A stretch of 64,000 nt of DNA from Desulfotomaculum sp. (GCA_016841675.1 JAENYQ010000002.1:1-64000); one strand, 5' to 3'. Positions 7,843-17,787 are shown, counted from the stretch's first letter. Numbers and translations are program-made. The notes: a model not told the origin generated them from the sequence alone.

Positions 7843-8247
7843 TCCAAGTCCAGGAAATATGATACATTACAGAGGATAGCTGATTTCTTTAGTGTCACCA
7901 CTGATTACTTATTAGGACGTGCCCCCTTAAAGCATCTGAGGGAAGTATCCAGAAGTTCCAACTCAGCAACATGGGAAGCCGATAAAGAGGTTATCAGGGA
8001 AAAAAATACAAACAAAATCAACACCCCTGACCAGCTTGCGCTTCAAAAAATAAATGAAGCAGTAGTTAAAGCTGTCGAAGAAGCCATCTCTGACGATGAT
8101 GAACTTATAGAATTCTGGCTTGAACTTAAACAGCGCGAAGACCTTCAGTTGCTCTTTAAGCAAGTAAAGCCACTCTCCGCAGAATCCATAAAACGAATAA
8201 TCAAATACATCAAGATAGTTGAAGAAGAATCACGCATGGATTATTAA
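7843..8247 (+). pseudogene. C-terminal fragment of a Cro/CI (ImmR-like) phage repressor
   Basis: Reading from 7843 (just after an in-frame TAG) gives 134 residues beginning with the end of an XRE helix-turn-helix domain. The run LQRIADFFSVTTDYLLGR is the classic last helix and DYLLGR box. A charged, helical oligomerisation region follows and ends at TAA 8245-8247. The DNA-recognition helices and start codon are missing. It is followed by an ImmA-type peptidase gene, the usual ImmR-ImmA order of Firmicute phages and ICEs. The 5' deletion junction coincides with the end of the recombination-protein remnant. Confidence 0.7.
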
Positions 8248-8314
8248 ACCTGCCGGACATGGCGGGTTTAAATGCTTTTTATACATATCGACAATAACTG
8301 ACAGGAGTCGGGAA

Positions 8315-8677
8315 ATGGATTTGAATAAGCTCAAATCACTTCCAAGATATCAAGTGCTTCGCGCATTACTAGATGGCAATATTGACCTAACAGAAGCTAT
8401 GCGGGCGTTTAATATACATAACCATGAAGAGCCACTAGGAGGTGATGTGGCTGCATTCGTGTACCGATCCCGAAAAGACCATTTTCATGTTTTTGTCAAC
8501 TCAGCCCTTTCACCGGACACGAGGAAAGAGGTTTTTTTTCATGAGCTGTACCACATAATTGAGGAAATGCCCCAGGCTGGATACGTAATAGGACTAAACA
8601 GGGTGAGATATAGAGTGGAAAGAAATGCAGATTTATTTTTTGAAGAGCTTAGCAGCCTACAGACTATACCTAATTGA
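8315..8677 (+). CDS. immA: ImmA/IrrE-family metallo-endopeptidase
   Basis: 120 residues from an ATG with an AGGAG site 8 nt upstream. An in-frame ATG at 8219 lies inside the end of the preceding pseudogene and is rejected. HELYH (residues 76-80) is the HExxH zinc site. ImmA proteases cleave the phage or ICE repressor to allow induction. Here the repressor partner is destroyed, so the peptidase is probably an orphan. The C-terminus is short but the catalytic core looks complete. Confidence 0.8.
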   Translation: MDLNKLKSLPRYQVLRALLDGNIDLTEAMRAFNIHNHEEPLGGDVAAFVYRSRKDHFHVFVNSALSPDTRKEVFFHELYHIIEEMPQAGYVIGLNRVRYRVERNADLFFEELSSLQTIPN

Positions 8678-8785
8678 TCTTTTTACAACGACTTGCCGGA
8701 TGACTGCAACATCCATGTTTACTTTAGGGCAGATAGGTGAAATACCCGGCCCGGGCCGGGGTTATTATTAACGGAGGCAAAACAA

Positions 8786-9187
8786 ATGACTACCCAACTA
8801 CGCCGGGCCTGCGCGTATATCCGGGTATCCCGGGAGCGTGAAGACGGAATTTCACCGGAACAGCAAAACGAAAAAGCTGAATTACAGGCCCGTTTACTTG
8901 GCCTGGACCTAATCAAGGTATACCAGGACATCGACATTTCCGGCCGGTCCGACCGCCGGCCAGGGTTTCAGGAAATGATCCAGGATGTGCGCGCCGGCAA
9001 GTATGATGTTGTGCTGGTGTACAAACTGGATCGGTTTTGCCGTAACGTGAAGGACTTCCACCACTATGTTGAAGTCCTGGAGCGCCAAAACTGCGCCCTG
9101 ATATCCATCAGCCAAAACATTGATACCAGCACACCGGTGGGCCGCCTGTTACGTAACATCCTGGTTGTTAATTATGTATTTGACTGA
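8786..9187 (+). pseudogene. truncated large serine recombinase, catalytic domain only
   Basis: 133 residues forming the N-terminal resolvase domain. AYIRVS carries the nucleophile Ser15, and DIDISGRSDRRPGFQEM, YKLDRFCRN and TPVGRLLRN are all typical. Large serine integrases run to about 450-550 residues. Here the frame leaves the family after RNILV and stops within a few codons, so the DNA-binding and coiled-coil domains are gone. It is the presumed integrase of the decayed phage and sits next to a tRNA cluster. It cannot be functional as an integrase. Confidence 0.8.
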
Positions 9188-9238
9188 ATCCTCGATAGAT
9201 GTACACCCGGGAAAAGTTGTGGTGGATTTGTTCGGCAT

Positions 9239-9275
9239 AAAAAAAGAGATAGCACCAAAGATTGACTCCGGTGCT
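9239..9275 (-). terminator. terminator of the tRNA operon
   Basis: On the minus strand, AGCACC-(13 nt)-GGTGCT is followed by ATCTC and seven T. It lies about 17 nt past the last tRNA. Confidence 0.65.
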
Positions 9276-9291
9276 ACCCTGCTGTTTTAGT

Positions 9292-9367
9292 TGGTGGGAC
9301 CAACAGGACTTGAACCTGTGACATCCTGCTTGTAAGGCAGGCGCTCTCCCAACTGAGCTATGATCCC
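9292..9367 (-). tRNA. tRNA-Val (anticodon TAC)
   Basis: Full cloverleaf on the minus strand: acceptor GGGATCA/TGGTCCC, anticodon loop CTTACAA, T-loop TTCAAGT, encoded CCA end. Confidence 0.93.
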
Positions 9368-9408
9368 ATTAATGGCAGTAGCGCCTGCAATAGGCGCTAC
9401 CTTGGGTT

Positions 9409-9484
<76 letters not shown>

Positions 9485-9486
9485 GT

Positions 9487-9562
9487 TGGTGACCCCACCG
9501 GGACTCGAACCCGGGTTACCGCCGTGAAAGGGCGGTGTCTTAGGCCACTTGACCATGGGGCC
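9487..9562 (-). tRNA. tRNA-Glu (anticodon TTC)
   Basis: Acceptor GGCCCCA/TGGGGTC, anticodon loop CTTTCAC, T-loop TTCGAGT, CCA encoded. Confidence 0.93.
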
Positions 9563-9564
9563 TT

Positions 9565-9756
9565 TTCGATGTTCGTAGTTCGATATGCGAAGTTCGAACC
9601 CCGAAGGCTATTATAACTTATTTTCTCTTTTTTTTGTAGCTTTTTTTATCTTTTTTTAGAACTTATTTTTTCCAACCTTGTTCTCTTTGTCTTTATCTTT
9701 AATTCTTTGTCTTTTCCAACCTCGAAGTTCGAACTTCTAACTTCGAACTTCGAGTC
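9565..9756. repeat. spacer rich in palindromic TTCGAA repeats
   Basis: The spacer between tRNA-Glu and the CAT tRNA contains nested palindromes built from GAAGTTCGAACTTC units at both ends (9565-9600 and 9721-9756). They flank a T-rich stretch with repeated TTCTTTGTCTTT. No gene is present. The ends could pair to form a large hairpin in the precursor transcript. Confidence 0.6.
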
Positions 9757-9758
9757 AG

Positions 9759-9833
9759 TGGTGGGCCCACTAGGACTCGAACCTAGAACCAGCCGGTTAT
9801 GAGCCGGATGCTCTACCATTGAGCTATGGGCCC
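9759..9833 (-). tRNA. tRNA with CAT anticodon (Met or Ile2)
   Basis: Acceptor GGGCCCA/TGGGCCC, anticodon loop CTCATAA, CCA encoded. The stem CCGGCTCATAACCGG resembles the CGGCTCATAACCG of Firmicute tRNA-Ile2 (lysidine type), but elongator Met cannot be excluded. Confidence 0.9.
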
Positions 9834-9839
9834 GAGGAT

Positions 9840-9914
9840 TGGCTCCCCGAGCTGGATTCGAACCAGCAACCCTCCGGTTAACAGCCGGATGCTCTACCGT
9901 TGAGCTATCGAGGA
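9840..9914 (-). tRNA. tRNA-Asn (anticodon GTT)
   Basis: Acceptor TCCTCGA/TCGGGGA, anticodon loop CTGTTAA, T-loop TTCGAAT, CCA encoded. It is the first gene of the tRNA operon. Confidence 0.93.
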
Positions 9915-9928
9915 ACGCTGCAAAAGTA

Positions 9929-9958
9929 ATTATACAATACGTTTGCCCCCAAGGTCAA
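9929..9958 (-). promoter_or_regulatory. sigma-A promoter of the tRNA operon
   Basis: Minus-strand TTGACC (9958-9953), 18-nt spacer and TATAAT (9934-9929), about 15 nt before tRNA-Asn. Confidence 0.75.
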
Positions 9959-9982
9959 TACAGAAAAGCTGAATAAATTATG

Positions 9983-11089
9983 TTAATCCAGGTAGTCTTT
10001 AAGCTTCTTGCTGCGACTGGGATGACGCAGTTTACGGAGCGTCTTGGCTTCGATCTGACGGATACGCTCCCTGGTAACACCGAATTTCTGCCCCACCTCT
10101 TCCAGGGTTCTAGCCCTACCGTCATCCAGCCCGAAACGAAGTCTCAGTACCTTTTGCTCCCGGTCAGTTAGTGTCTCGAGCACCTCATCCAGCTGTTCCC
10201 GCAGCAGTGTAAACGATGCTTCCTCTGCAGGTGCACGGGCGTCATGGTCTTCGATAAAATCGCCCAAGTGAGAATCTTCTTCTTCACCAATCGGTGTTTC
10301 CAGCGAAACAGGCTCCTGGGCGATCTTCAGAATCTCCCGCACCTTGTCCTCGGTTATGCCCATTTCCCGGGCGATTTCTTCGGGGACAGGGTCACGGCCA
10401 AGTTCTTGTAATAGCTGCCGACTAACCCGAATCAGCTTGTTGATGGTTTCCACCATGTGCACCGGGATGCGGATGGTCCGGGCTTGGTCGGCAATGGCTC
10501 TGGTGATAGCCTGCCTAATCCACCAAGTGGCATAGGTACTGAACTTAAAACCTTTGCGAAAATCAAACTTCTCCACAGCCTTAATAAGGCCCAGATTACC
10601 TTCCTGAATCAAGTCCAGGAAAAGCATGCCCCGGCCCACATAACGTTTGGCGATGCTTACCACCAGACGCAGGTTGGCCTCTGCCAGACGGCGCTTGGCT
10701 TCCTCGTCACCTTGTTCCATCCTTTGAGCCAGATTAATTTCCTCTTCCGGCGTAAGGAGAGGTACTCTGCCAATTTCTTTCAGATACATACGTACCGGAT
10801 CATCTATACCAACGCCCTCGGGGACGGTTAAATCAACATCAACTTCCTCTGTACTTGCGTCTTCCAGGGAAGTGCCGCTAGCCTCACCCAAACTCTGGGC
10901 TTCAGGGGTAACTTCAATGCCTAGCCCGGCCAATTTTTCATATACCTCATCAATTTGCTCCGGGGTAAGATCCACGCCCTGAAGACTGTCCATTACTTCG
11001 TGGTATGTGAGAACACCCTGCTTTTTGCCCTTTTCAATTAAGTCCTTGACATCTTTGATGGGTTCATTCTTATTTTGGCCTTCCCTCAT
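9983..11089 (-). CDS. rpoD: RNA polymerase primary sigma factor RpoD (SigA)
   Basis: 368 residues, the usual length of Firmicute SigA. Present are region 1.1, region 1.2 ([11 protein letters not shown]), region 2 with [19 protein letters not shown] and the -10-recognising [17 protein letters not shown], region 3, and region 4.2 ([20 protein letters not shown]). It directs RNA polymerase to housekeeping promoters. The gene starts inside the last 20 nt of dnaG, so translation is coupled. This is the classical dnaG-rpoD macromolecular-synthesis operon. Confidence 0.98.
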   Translation of the reverse strand: MREGQNKNEPIKDVKDLIEKGKKQGVLTYHEVMDSLQGVDLTPEQIDEVYEKLAGLGIEVTPEAQSLGEASGTSLEDASTEEVDVDLTVPEGVGIDDPVRMYLKEIGRVPLLTPEEEINLAQRMEQGDEEAKRRLAEANLRLVVSIAKRYVGRGMLFLDLIQEGNLGLIKAVEKFDFRKGFKFSTYATWWIRQAITRAIADQARTIRIPVHMVETINKLIRVSRQLLQELGRDPVPEEIAREMGITEDKVREILKIAQEPVSLETPIGEEEDSHLGDFIEDHDARAPAEEASFTLLREQLDEVLETLTDREQKVLRLRFGLDDGRARTLEEVGQKFGVTRERIRQIEAKTLRKLRHPSRSKKLKDYLD

Positions 11090-12884
11090 GGCACATCTTC
11101 CCTCCTTTCAATGTCCTGTCGATGGTGCTTATTTGTTGCAAAATACGCGTTATTTCTTCCCGGTCTCCAGATTTTTCAGTGTCAATCAGCACCACCTGGA
11201 GTTCATTGCGAGATTGCATGAGTTCCCGCCTTTTAATGGCCGCGATATAACCGGACAGGATAGCGTCTATATTATCTCCGGGGAACGGTTCCATCAGCAG
11301 GGCGCTTAATTGCTGCTGATCATCTTCTTCCAAATAGTCAAGCAAAACAGATAAACTAAAACCTGAATATTGTATAAGTCCCAAAACCTTGTCGTAAACC
11401 GCATGACAAAAGATATTTTTAAAGAAGTTACCGGGCAGCTCAGCGGTCACCTGACTTATTCTGCCGGCATCTTCAAGCATCAGCTTGAGCAGACCAAATT
11501 CAGCTCTTTCCCCGAAGTCAGATCTTTTCCTATTAATAATATTATGCTTATTATTAGTAATATTATCCGATTTTGTCCATTTTTTTCGTTGTTGAGCAGA
11601 AAATCTCGTTAATTCATCGGCTATGACGTGATATCCGGTATAAAGCCTTGAAGCCACCAGTTTTACGCCCTCACTTCTGTCCAGTTCACTGTTCATGACT
11701 GCAAGTACAGGGAGCATTTCACCCAGTACCACTTTTTTATTAAAAGGGGTGCTGCCGTGTTTTTCCATAGCTTGTTTTAATCTATACTCTACCAGTGGCA
11801 TGGCCTGTTCAATTTGCTGCTTAAAATCATTGGCCCCACGAGCCCGCAGGAATTCATCAGGGTCTTTTCCTGCCGGCAGAGTTAGCACTCTTACCCGGCA
11901 GCCTAGTTCCTGTAATATATCCAACCCCCGCAGCGAGGCGGCTACCCCGGCGACATCGGCATCAAAGGCAATAATTATTTCACTGGCGTAATTCATTAAT
12001 AAACGACCGTGTTCACGGGTTAAACTGGTACCCAGTGCAGCCACGGTATTGGTAATGCCAAACTGGTGCGCAGCAATGGTGTCCATGTATCCCTCTGTAA
12101 TAATCAGGTAACCGTTATCACGGACCGCCTGCCTGGCCCGGTCAAGCCCGTATAAAACCTTGCCCTTGCTGAAATAGTCTGTTTCCTGCGTGTTTAGGTA
12201 CTTAGGCAGCCCATCGTCCAGCACCCGACCGCCAAAACCTGCCACCCGTCCCAGAGCATCTGTGATGGGAAACATCAAACGGGATCGGAATCGGTCATAT
12301 GTTTTGCGGTCCCCGCTGACCGCCAGGCCAACCTCCAGCAGATCATGTACACCAAAGCCCTGGCCCTGCATATTTTTAATCAAATCATCCCAGGCTGGTA
12401 ACGCAAAGCCAAGTTTGAACTCAATGATAGTCTCTCTGGTTATTCCACGGTGGGCCAGATAATCCCTGGCCGCTGCTCCAGCTGGGCTTTTCATTAAGGC
12501 GTCATGAAAATAGTCCCGGGCTAGAGCGTTTATTTTCCAGGCCTTTTCCTCACGGCGCAGCCGTTCACGGATCTGTGGAGTGTAACCGTCCGGCACTGCT
12601 ACCCCAAACCGGTCGCCCAGCATTTTCACCGCTTCGGGGAACGTAACGTTATGCTGAAGCATAATAAATTTAAAAACGTTGCCTCCGGCACTGCAGCCGA
12701 AGCAATAGAACATATCCTTTTCCGGCGTGACGGTGAAAGAAGGGCTGCTTTCCTGGTGGAAAGGGCAGTTGCCCACGTAATTCTTACCTTTTTTTTGCAA
12801 GTGTACGTAATCCGATATTACTTGCACAATATCAGCCCGCATCCTTACTTTTTCTAATATTTCTTCAGGTATGAATCCCCCCAC
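11070..12884 (-). CDS. dnaG: DNA primase DnaG
   Basis: 604 residues from a GTG start. The N-terminal CHC2 zinc finger lies at about 40-64 ([15 protein letters not shown] then FYCFGC). The catalytic core has the Toprim motif LIITEGYMD near residue 260 and the Asp-containing [11 protein letters not shown]. The C-terminal 150 residues are the DnaB-interacting domain. It makes RNA primers at the replication fork. It is downstream of dgt with a 212-nt gap that contains only a degenerate GAGGTGTGTCTCC repeat relic. Confidence 0.97.
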   Translation of the reverse strand: MGGFIPEEILEKVRMRADIVQVISDYVHLQKKGKNYVGNCPFHQESSPSFTVTPEKDMFYCFGCSAGGNVFKFIMLQHNVTFPEAVKMLGDRFGVAVPDGYTPQIRERLRREEKAWKINALARDYFHDALMKSPAGAAARDYLAHRGITRETIIEFKLGFALPAWDDLIKNMQGQGFGVHDLLEVGLAVSGDRKTYDRFRSRLMFPITDALGRVAGFGGRVLDDGLPKYLNTQETDYFSKGKVLYGLDRARQAVRDNGYLIITEGYMDTIAAHQFGITNTVAALGTSLTREHGRLLMNYASEIIIAFDADVAGVAASLRGLDILQELGCRVRVLTLPAGKDPDEFLRARGANDFKQQIEQAMPLVEYRLKQAMEKHGSTPFNKKVVLGEMLPVLAVMNSELDRSEGVKLVASRLYTGYHVIADELTRFSAQQRKKWTKSDNITNNKHNIINRKRSDFGERAEFGLLKLMLEDAGRISQVTAELPGNFFKNIFCHAVYDKVLGLIQYSGFSLSVLLDYLEEDDQQQLSALLMEPFPGDNIDAILSGYIAAIKRRELMQSRNELQVVLIDTEKSGDREEITRILQQISTIDRTLKGGKMCHEGRPK

Positions 12885-13096
12885 AGTATCACCACCCCGT
12901 CATAAAGAACTGTATCCCCAAAAAAGAGGTGTGTCTCCTCTTTTTCTTTTTCAAAACACTCATTTGGAGAATTCTCCGGTCGGTTGGAATTCCCTTCCGG
13001 ATTACGGATTATTTTATTCGGCAGAAGTATATTTAACGTTTAATTTTTATTCGCTACCACTATAAATTATCCTTCCGCTTTCGACATTTTTTTACC

Positions 13097-14110
13097 TCAT
13101 CCACTATCCCCGGGAATGGCAAATGATCGCGGTATAAATAAAGCCTTGAAGCGAGCAATAGCGTAACGATCGGTCATTCCTGCTATATAATCGCAGACCG
13201 ACCGTTGTACTCCTACCTGCTGAGCCCTCTGCTGGTGTTCGGGGGGCATTTTATCGGGATGCTCGGTCCAGTATTGAAAGAGGTATTGGACAACATGCCG
13301 AGCTTTACCCTCCTCTCGCTTGGCCTCTGAATCAATATACACGTTTTGAAACAGGTAAGTTCTCAATTTATTGGTAGCCTCCAGCACCCGAGGACTCATA
13401 CCAATAAGCTGCTTATTGAGACTACTTTCAATCATGTCCATCACCATAGTGTTAATGCGGGTGCGGTGTTCCCGGCCCAGCACATCCAGACACCTGGCTG
13501 GCAGTTCATTGACCCTGATTATCCCACCCCTAATGGCATCGTCAATATCATGATTTATATAGGCGACGCGGTCAGCTATTTTAACTATCTGTCCCTCCAG
13601 GGTGATTGGCATTTGGGGTCCGGTGTGGTTAAGTATGCCGTCCCGGACTTCAGCCGTTAGATTAAGGCCTCGACCGCCTTCCAACTCTTCCACCACCCGC
13701 AGGCTTTGCCGGTTGTGTTTGAACCCACCGGGCATTATCGCTGCCAGTGCACTTTCGCCGGCATGGCCAAATGGAGTGTGTCCCAAATCGTGCCCCAAAG
13801 CAATAGCCTCGGTAAGGTCTTCATTTAGCCGCAGCGCCCGGGCTATCGTCCTGCTAATCTGGGCTACTTCCAGCGTATGAGTAAGTCGGGTGCGGTAATG
13901 ATCTCCCTCGGGGATAATGAAAACCTGTGTTTTATGCTTCAGACGACGGAATGATTTGGAATGGATAATCCGGTCCCGGTCACGCTGGAATTCAGTACGT
14001 ACCCGGCAGAGTTCCTCACCGTTGATTCGCCCGGCTGAGCGGCTGCTGCGGGCAGCATATGGCGATAGATACTCATCTTCCATCAATTCCGTCTGCCGGC
14101 GAAAATCCAC
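13097..14110 (-). CDS. dgt: deoxyguanosinetriphosphate triphosphohydrolase-like protein
   Basis: About 337 residues. The HD-domain metal ligands are visible in HTLEVAQISRTIARAL and GHDLGHTPFGHAGE, with later VKIADRVAYINHDIDD supplying the last Asp. Family members release triphosphate from dNTPs. I choose the GTG at 14110, which follows GGAGGT by 9 nt. That gives an N-terminus (VDFRRQTELMEDEYLSPYAARS region) matching family length better than the ATG at 14140. It precedes dnaG-rpoD, as in related clostridia. Confidence 0.9.
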   Translation of the reverse strand: MDFRRQTELMEDEYLSPYAARSSRSAGRINGEELCRVRTEFQRDRDRIIHSKSFRRLKHKTQVFIIPEGDHYRTRLTHTLEVAQISRTIARALRLNEDLTEAIALGHDLGHTPFGHAGESALAAIMPGGFKHNRQSLRVVEELEGGRGLNLTAEVRDGILNHTGPQMPITLEGQIVKIADRVAYINHDIDDAIRGGIIRVNELPARCLDVLGREHRTRINTMVMDMIESSLNKQLIGMSPRVLEATNKLRTYLFQNVYIDSEAKREEGKARHVVQYLFQYWTEHPDKMPPEHQQRAQQVGVQRSVCDYIAGMTDRYAIARFKALFIPRSFAIPGDSG

Positions 14111-14305
14111 CCCTTGCCCACCTCCAACCCGTTTTAACATAAATTAAACCAAAAGCACCAACACTATCCCCAATTGTTATCGTAAGGGCACCCCTTGCGA
14201 GTGCCCGATTAATGATTCCGGGGGTCTTCTGACTCATGATTAGTTACAAGTTAAACAATTAGCCCCCCCAGTTCATCAACCGGCGGGGCGTTCAGGAAAC
14301 TTATA

Positions 14306-14911
14306 TCAAGTCCTGTTAGCGCGCAATTCCATGGTGGCTCCGGCCACTTGTAGAACCCGCCGGGCCAATACCCGGATTCGCGTTATTCCGTTTTGGTCTT
14401 CGCTTGATGGACGCTGGGTGCAAGCACCCAGGTGACCGGCATCATCATCGACAAAACCGTCTCCCACCACAGTCATTCCCTGGCAAAACATCATGTCCTG
14501 CATGGCACGCAGAGTGGTTTCCTGTCCGCCAAAACGGGCAGCAGCCACGGCAAGGGCACCACCGGCCACGTTAAGGAGTGCCTTATCCTTACGTAGGGAC
14601 CTTGTTTTATCCCAAAATGACTTGAGCGGTGCCGATACGGTACAGAAATAAACCGGACTGCCCATAATAATGCCGTCACAGCGCCGCAACAGGCTAAAGG
14701 CATCTTCAAGGGGCGTACCGTTATAACACCTGCCATCGCACGGGTTCGAGCAGGCTATGCAGTAAGGAACTTTAGCCTTGGTAATCAATTCACTAACCTG
14801 CATAAAGTGTCCTTCCGCCCCCGCCCTGGCAATCTCCTCCATTGCGGCCCCAAGCATATAAGCTGTATTACCTTTTGGGTTAGGGCTTCCGTTTATAGCA
14901 ATAATCAGCAT
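14306..14911 (-). CDS. flavodoxin-fold iron-sulfur flavoprotein / FMN reductase-like
   Basis: 201 residues. The FMN phosphate loop is INGSPNPKGNT at residues 6-16, and MGSPVYFCTVSAPLKSFWD follows. A compact Cys cluster (CIACSNPCDGRC, about 51-62) resembles the 4Fe-4S motif of iron-sulfur flavoproteins in anaerobes. Electron carrier or reductase; partner unknown. It lies between dgt and thpR on the same strand. The 14112-14305 gap has only the hairpin GGGCAC...GTGCCC. Confidence 0.8.
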   Translation of the reverse strand: MLIIAINGSPNPKGNTAYMLGAAMEEIARAGAEGHFMQVSELITKAKVPYCIACSNPCDGRCYNGTPLEDAFSLLRRCDGIIMGSPVYFCTVSAPLKSFWDKTRSLRKDKALLNVAGGALAVAAARFGGQETTLRAMQDMMFCQGMTVVGDGFVDDDAGHLGACTQRPSSEDQNGITRIRVLARRVLQVAGATMELRANRT

Positions 14912-15038
14912 TTTTTATCAACCTCTTTTCAAAAGCGATTCATTAAAAATGTATGCCCGGGCAGGGAATTTATACTCGGCAAACAACTCGTCAGCCGCAG
15001 CGGAAACCGCTGGAACTTGTTTCCGGTTCAGGTGGGAA

Positions 15039-15623
15039 TTATTTGCTGCCCACCCCTGCCAATTTAACCCCCGCCACAACCGAGTAAACCGGACCCTTAC
15101 GGGTCAATACGCTTTTCATTAATTCGATTGTTGTTACATCCACTCTGCCGAAACAGGCTAATTGCTGCGCCGCTGTTTCAAGACTATTGATGAGGTCACC
15201 GACACCATTTGGAGTACGAACCCGCCCCACGGTCAGATGTGGCGAAAAGCTCTTGTTTTCAGGTGGAAAACCAAGTGCAATCAGGCTTTTTTCAACCGTT
15301 TGGTGCAACCGGAGAAACTTATCCACTTCGCCCCGCACGCCAACCCAAATTACCCGCGGTTGCCGTGAATTCGGGAAAAAACCCGTCCCGTCAAGTTCCA
15401 GGCTGATTGAACCACTATCCGCCAAGGCAAGCTCCACTGCCTGCACAATGTCATTAATTTTTCTACGGTCCACATCGCCCATAAATTTAACAGTCAGGTG
15501 CAAATTTTGCTGTTCCACCCACTTGACGGCTTGCATTCCCCGTAGCGGGGACTGCAACAAAGCCAGTTTTGTTTTCATTTCAGTTGGTAAATTTATAGCC
15601 CAAAAAAGTCTGAACTGCTCCAC
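15039..15623 (-). CDS. thpR: RNA 2',3'-cyclic phosphodiesterase (2'-5' RNA ligase family)
   Basis: The two HxTx catalytic motifs are present, HLTVKF near residue 42 and HLTVGR near residue 130, separated by the usual distance. These 2H-fold enzymes open 2',3'-cyclic phosphates. The GTG at 15623, preceded by GGTAGGT, gives a start typical of the family (VEQFRLFWAINLP). The ATG at 15641 would add six unlikely residues. Confidence 0.9.
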   Translation of the reverse strand: MEQFRLFWAINLPTEMKTKLALLQSPLRGMQAVKWVEQQNLHLTVKFMGDVDRRKINDIVQAVELALADSGSISLELDGTGFFPNSRQPRVIWVGVRGEVDKFLRLHQTVEKSLIALGFPPENKSFSPHLTVGRVRTPNGVGDLINSLETAAQQLACFGRVDVTTIELMKSVLTRKGPVYSVVAGVKLAGVGSK

Positions 15624-16047
15624 GCCGACACCTACCCACACGGCTTGTCCATTACACCGTTAGTGCAACGGCCCAAGAGTCCTTGTACAACTAGTAGCCA
15701 TAATAGAAAAAGTAATCTACATTAAATTGCAGTTAATTTATAAATCTTTAAAAGAACCTTGATGATAAAGCTGCATGTTTTTAATAATTACTTGTGCAAA
15801 GGCACTAGTAATTTTTCCATATGAAGGAATACTTACTTCTATATTTTTTCCCCAATTCCCTTTTTGTTAACAAAAAATTAACATAATTGTCCCCTTTTAC
15901 TCAGTAATACCCTTTGATAAGAAAAGCTATTTATAAACAATTATGCACCAAAGAGGTCAACTGTCATCTGGAACGTTAGCAAAGGATTTAGATTTTTCAC
16001 TTCATTCACAATGACATGACGCTGTACCCTACTGAGTTAAGGACAAA
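15624..16047. other. intergenic region without a recognised gene
   Basis: About 420 AT-rich bases between thpR and the CotE-like gene. No open frame with a ribosome-binding site and no clear RNA structure was seen. An isolated TTGTCCCC near 15,886 may be a worn copy of the GGGGACA repeat. Confidence 0.5.
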
Positions 16048-16091
16048 AAAATAATTAAAAAAAGGGCACCCACCGGGCAGGAGCACCCTAG
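16048..16091 (-). terminator. terminator after the CotE-like gene
   Basis: On the minus strand GGGTGCTC...GGGTGCCC forms an 8-bp stem with G-U pairs, followed by TTTTTTTAATT. It begins about 30 nt past the stop of the 16122 gene. Confidence 0.6.
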
Positions 16092-16121
16092 TCAGACCAG
16101 TACCGAATATGCACATCATGG

Positions 16122-16649
16122 TCATACATTCCGGTCAGGCTGAAAAATTGAAACTAATATTTTGGACTCACCGATTATTTCAGCAACAATATCCAATTGA
16201 ACATCCAGCTTGATTCGATTATCGTTCGTGAAAGACGATTCCAGTATCTGAGGTGGGGTAACGAATGCGGCCTTAGCCACCAACGGGTTGGCATTTTGGC
16301 CATCATAATACTCTATCGGGATAAATTCTTTAAAGTTAATGGAACTCCTTAACACATCAGTATCCCGACCATCGTTATACGCATACCAGATTTGCACCAC
16401 ATAAACTCCTGCGGCAATAATGGTAATTGAATTGCTGCTTGCGTCTTTCATTTTCGGTTCATTTAACCTTTGATGGGTCAAAGTACACCCCAGAATCTGG
16501 TCGGCTATGACACCCTCGGGCAAGTTTATAAAATGGGTGTATTGTAATGTTTTTGAAACCGTCCCACATATAGCTTTTGTTATAATCTCCCGGTACGCTC
16601 CTCGCGGACAATTGCAGTTTCTTTTTTCCGCTCCAATTGCCTCACTCAC
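16122..16649 (-). CDS. CotE-like outer spore coat morphogenetic protein (copy 1)
   Basis: 175 residues. It shares with CotE the N-terminal YREIITKAICG block, the ILGCTL block, a VWYAYNDGR-like strand (here IWYAYNDGRDTDV) and the late EIIGESKILVSI strand. CotE assembles the outer spore coat in Bacillus; the acidic C-terminal tail of Bacillus CotE is absent here. It is a clear paralogue of the 19276 gene. A sigma-K-like -10 (CATATTGTG) lies 81 nt upstream, which fits mother-cell expression. The family call is from memory of motifs. Confidence 0.75.
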   Translation of the reverse strand: MSEAIGAEKRNCNCPRGAYREIITKAICGTVSKTLQYTHFINLPEGVIADQILGCTLTHQRLNEPKMKDASSNSITIIAAGVYVVQIWYAYNDGRDTDVLRSSINFKEFIPIEYYDGQNANPLVAKAAFVTPPQILESSFTNDNRIKLDVQLDIVAEIIGESKILVSIFQPDRNV

Positions 16650-16729
16650 TTTTATCCCTCCCTAATTATTAACCTACCACATTCTAGTTTTTCATGTCAC
16701 CACACTTTTTTTCTCCTGCGCGTTCACAA

Positions 16730-16757
16730 CACAATATGTTCAAGCTGGCATAAGTGT
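16730..16757 (-). promoter_or_regulatory. candidate sigma-K promoter for CotE-like copy 1
   Basis: Minus strand AC, 17-nt spacer, CATATTGTG, matching AC-N16/17-CATANNNTR. Divergent from the promoter at 16792. Confidence 0.5.
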
Positions 16758-16791
16758 GCATTTGAAAAATACCAGGTTGGCTTAAGTCGTA

Positions 16792-16818
16792 ACCAAATGC
16801 CCATTCCCACATAGAATG
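16792..16818 (+). promoter_or_regulatory. candidate sigma-K promoter for the epimerase-glycosyltransferase genes
   Basis: Plus strand AC (16792), 16-nt spacer, CATAGAATG (16810-16818), 27 nt before the epimerase start codon. Confidence 0.5.
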
Positions 16819-16845
16819 AAATAATTACATGAAAGGGGGTGCAAA

Positions 16846-17787
16846 ATGGATAAATGTTTGGTTACAGGGGCAGCCGGCTTTATAGGTTCTCACCTCGTTG
16901 AAAAACTTGTGGCAAGTGGTTTTTTTGTGGTTGGTATTGATTCCTTTACCAATTACTATAGCCAGCAGCAAAAGAAACGTAATATTGAGGAGTTCATCAA
17001 CCTGCCAAACGTTACTTTCCATTCAGTTGATATCTTGTTTGACGACCTTCATTCATTGGTCAAGGATATTGATTACTGCTTTCACTTGGCCGGAGAACCG
17101 GGAGTCAGGTTAAGCTGGGGACAGACCTTCCAAAACTATTTACACCAAAATGTATTTACAACCCAAAAGCTCCTGGAGTCATTAAAGGGCACTTCTATTA
17201 AGAAGTTCATATATGCCTCAAGCTCTTCAGTTTACGGAGCATGTGATTTACCTATGAAAGAAGTGAACCAGCCAAAACCCATTTCTCCTTACGGGGTAAC
17301 AAAGTTGGCTGCAGAACAAATTTGCCACGCCTACTGGCATAACCACAAAATTCCATTCGTAGCCCTGCGTTACTTTACGGTATACGGCCCACGGCAGAGA
17401 CCGGATATGGCCTTTTCCAGAATGATCAAGTGCCTGGAAATAGGAGAACTATTTTATGTTTACGGCGACGGTAAACAAACTAGGGATTTCACTTATGTCG
17501 ACGATATTGTAGATGCAACTATATCTGCCGCGAAGTCCGGTGCTTGTGGTGAAGTAATAAATACGGGTGGAGGGAGCAGGGCAAACATCATAGAAATAAT
17601 TAATTTATTGGAGAAAATTTCAGACAGAAAACTAAATTTTGAACATATTGAAGGACAAAAAGGAGACCCGTCCGACACTCTTGCCGATCTTGAAAAAGCT
17701 ACTAGGTATTTAAACTACCAGTCTAAAACCCACCTGGAACAGGGTCTGAAAAACCAGTTTCAGTGGTTTAGAGAATATGGCAAATAA
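16846..17787 (+). CDS. NAD-dependent nucleotide-sugar epimerase/dehydratase
   Basis: 313 residues, extended SDR fold. The NAD-binding motif is TGAAGFIGSHL near residue 8. The catalytic Ser sits in YASSSSVYG and Tyr/Lys in YGVTK. The substrate-binding RYFTVYGPRQRPDMAFSRM segment is typical of UDP-glucuronate or UDP-glucose 4-epimerases. It would supply an activated sugar to the glycosyltransferase downstream. Start ATG has an AAAGGGGG site. The coat-gene context suggests a spore surface glycan. Confidence 0.88.
   Translation: MDKCLVTGAAGFIGSHLVEKLVASGFFVVGIDSFTNYYSQQQKKRNIEEFINLPNVTFHSVDILFDDLHSLVKDIDYCFHLAGEPGVRLSWGQTFQNYLHQNVFTTQKLLESLKGTSIKKFIYASSSSVYGACDLPMKEVNQPKPISPYGVTKLAAEQICHAYWHNHKIPFVALRYFTVYGPRQRPDMAFSRMIKCLEIGELFYVYGDGKQTRDFTYVDDIVDATISAAKSGACGEVINTGGGSRANIIEIINLLEKISDRKLNFEHIEGQKGDPSDTLADLEKATRYLNYQSKTHLEQGLKNQFQWFREYGK

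Noticed and set aside
13371-14147. Several plus-strand open frames opposite dgt
   Set aside because: All lie antisense to a well-supported HD-domain gene and have no ribosome-binding sites.
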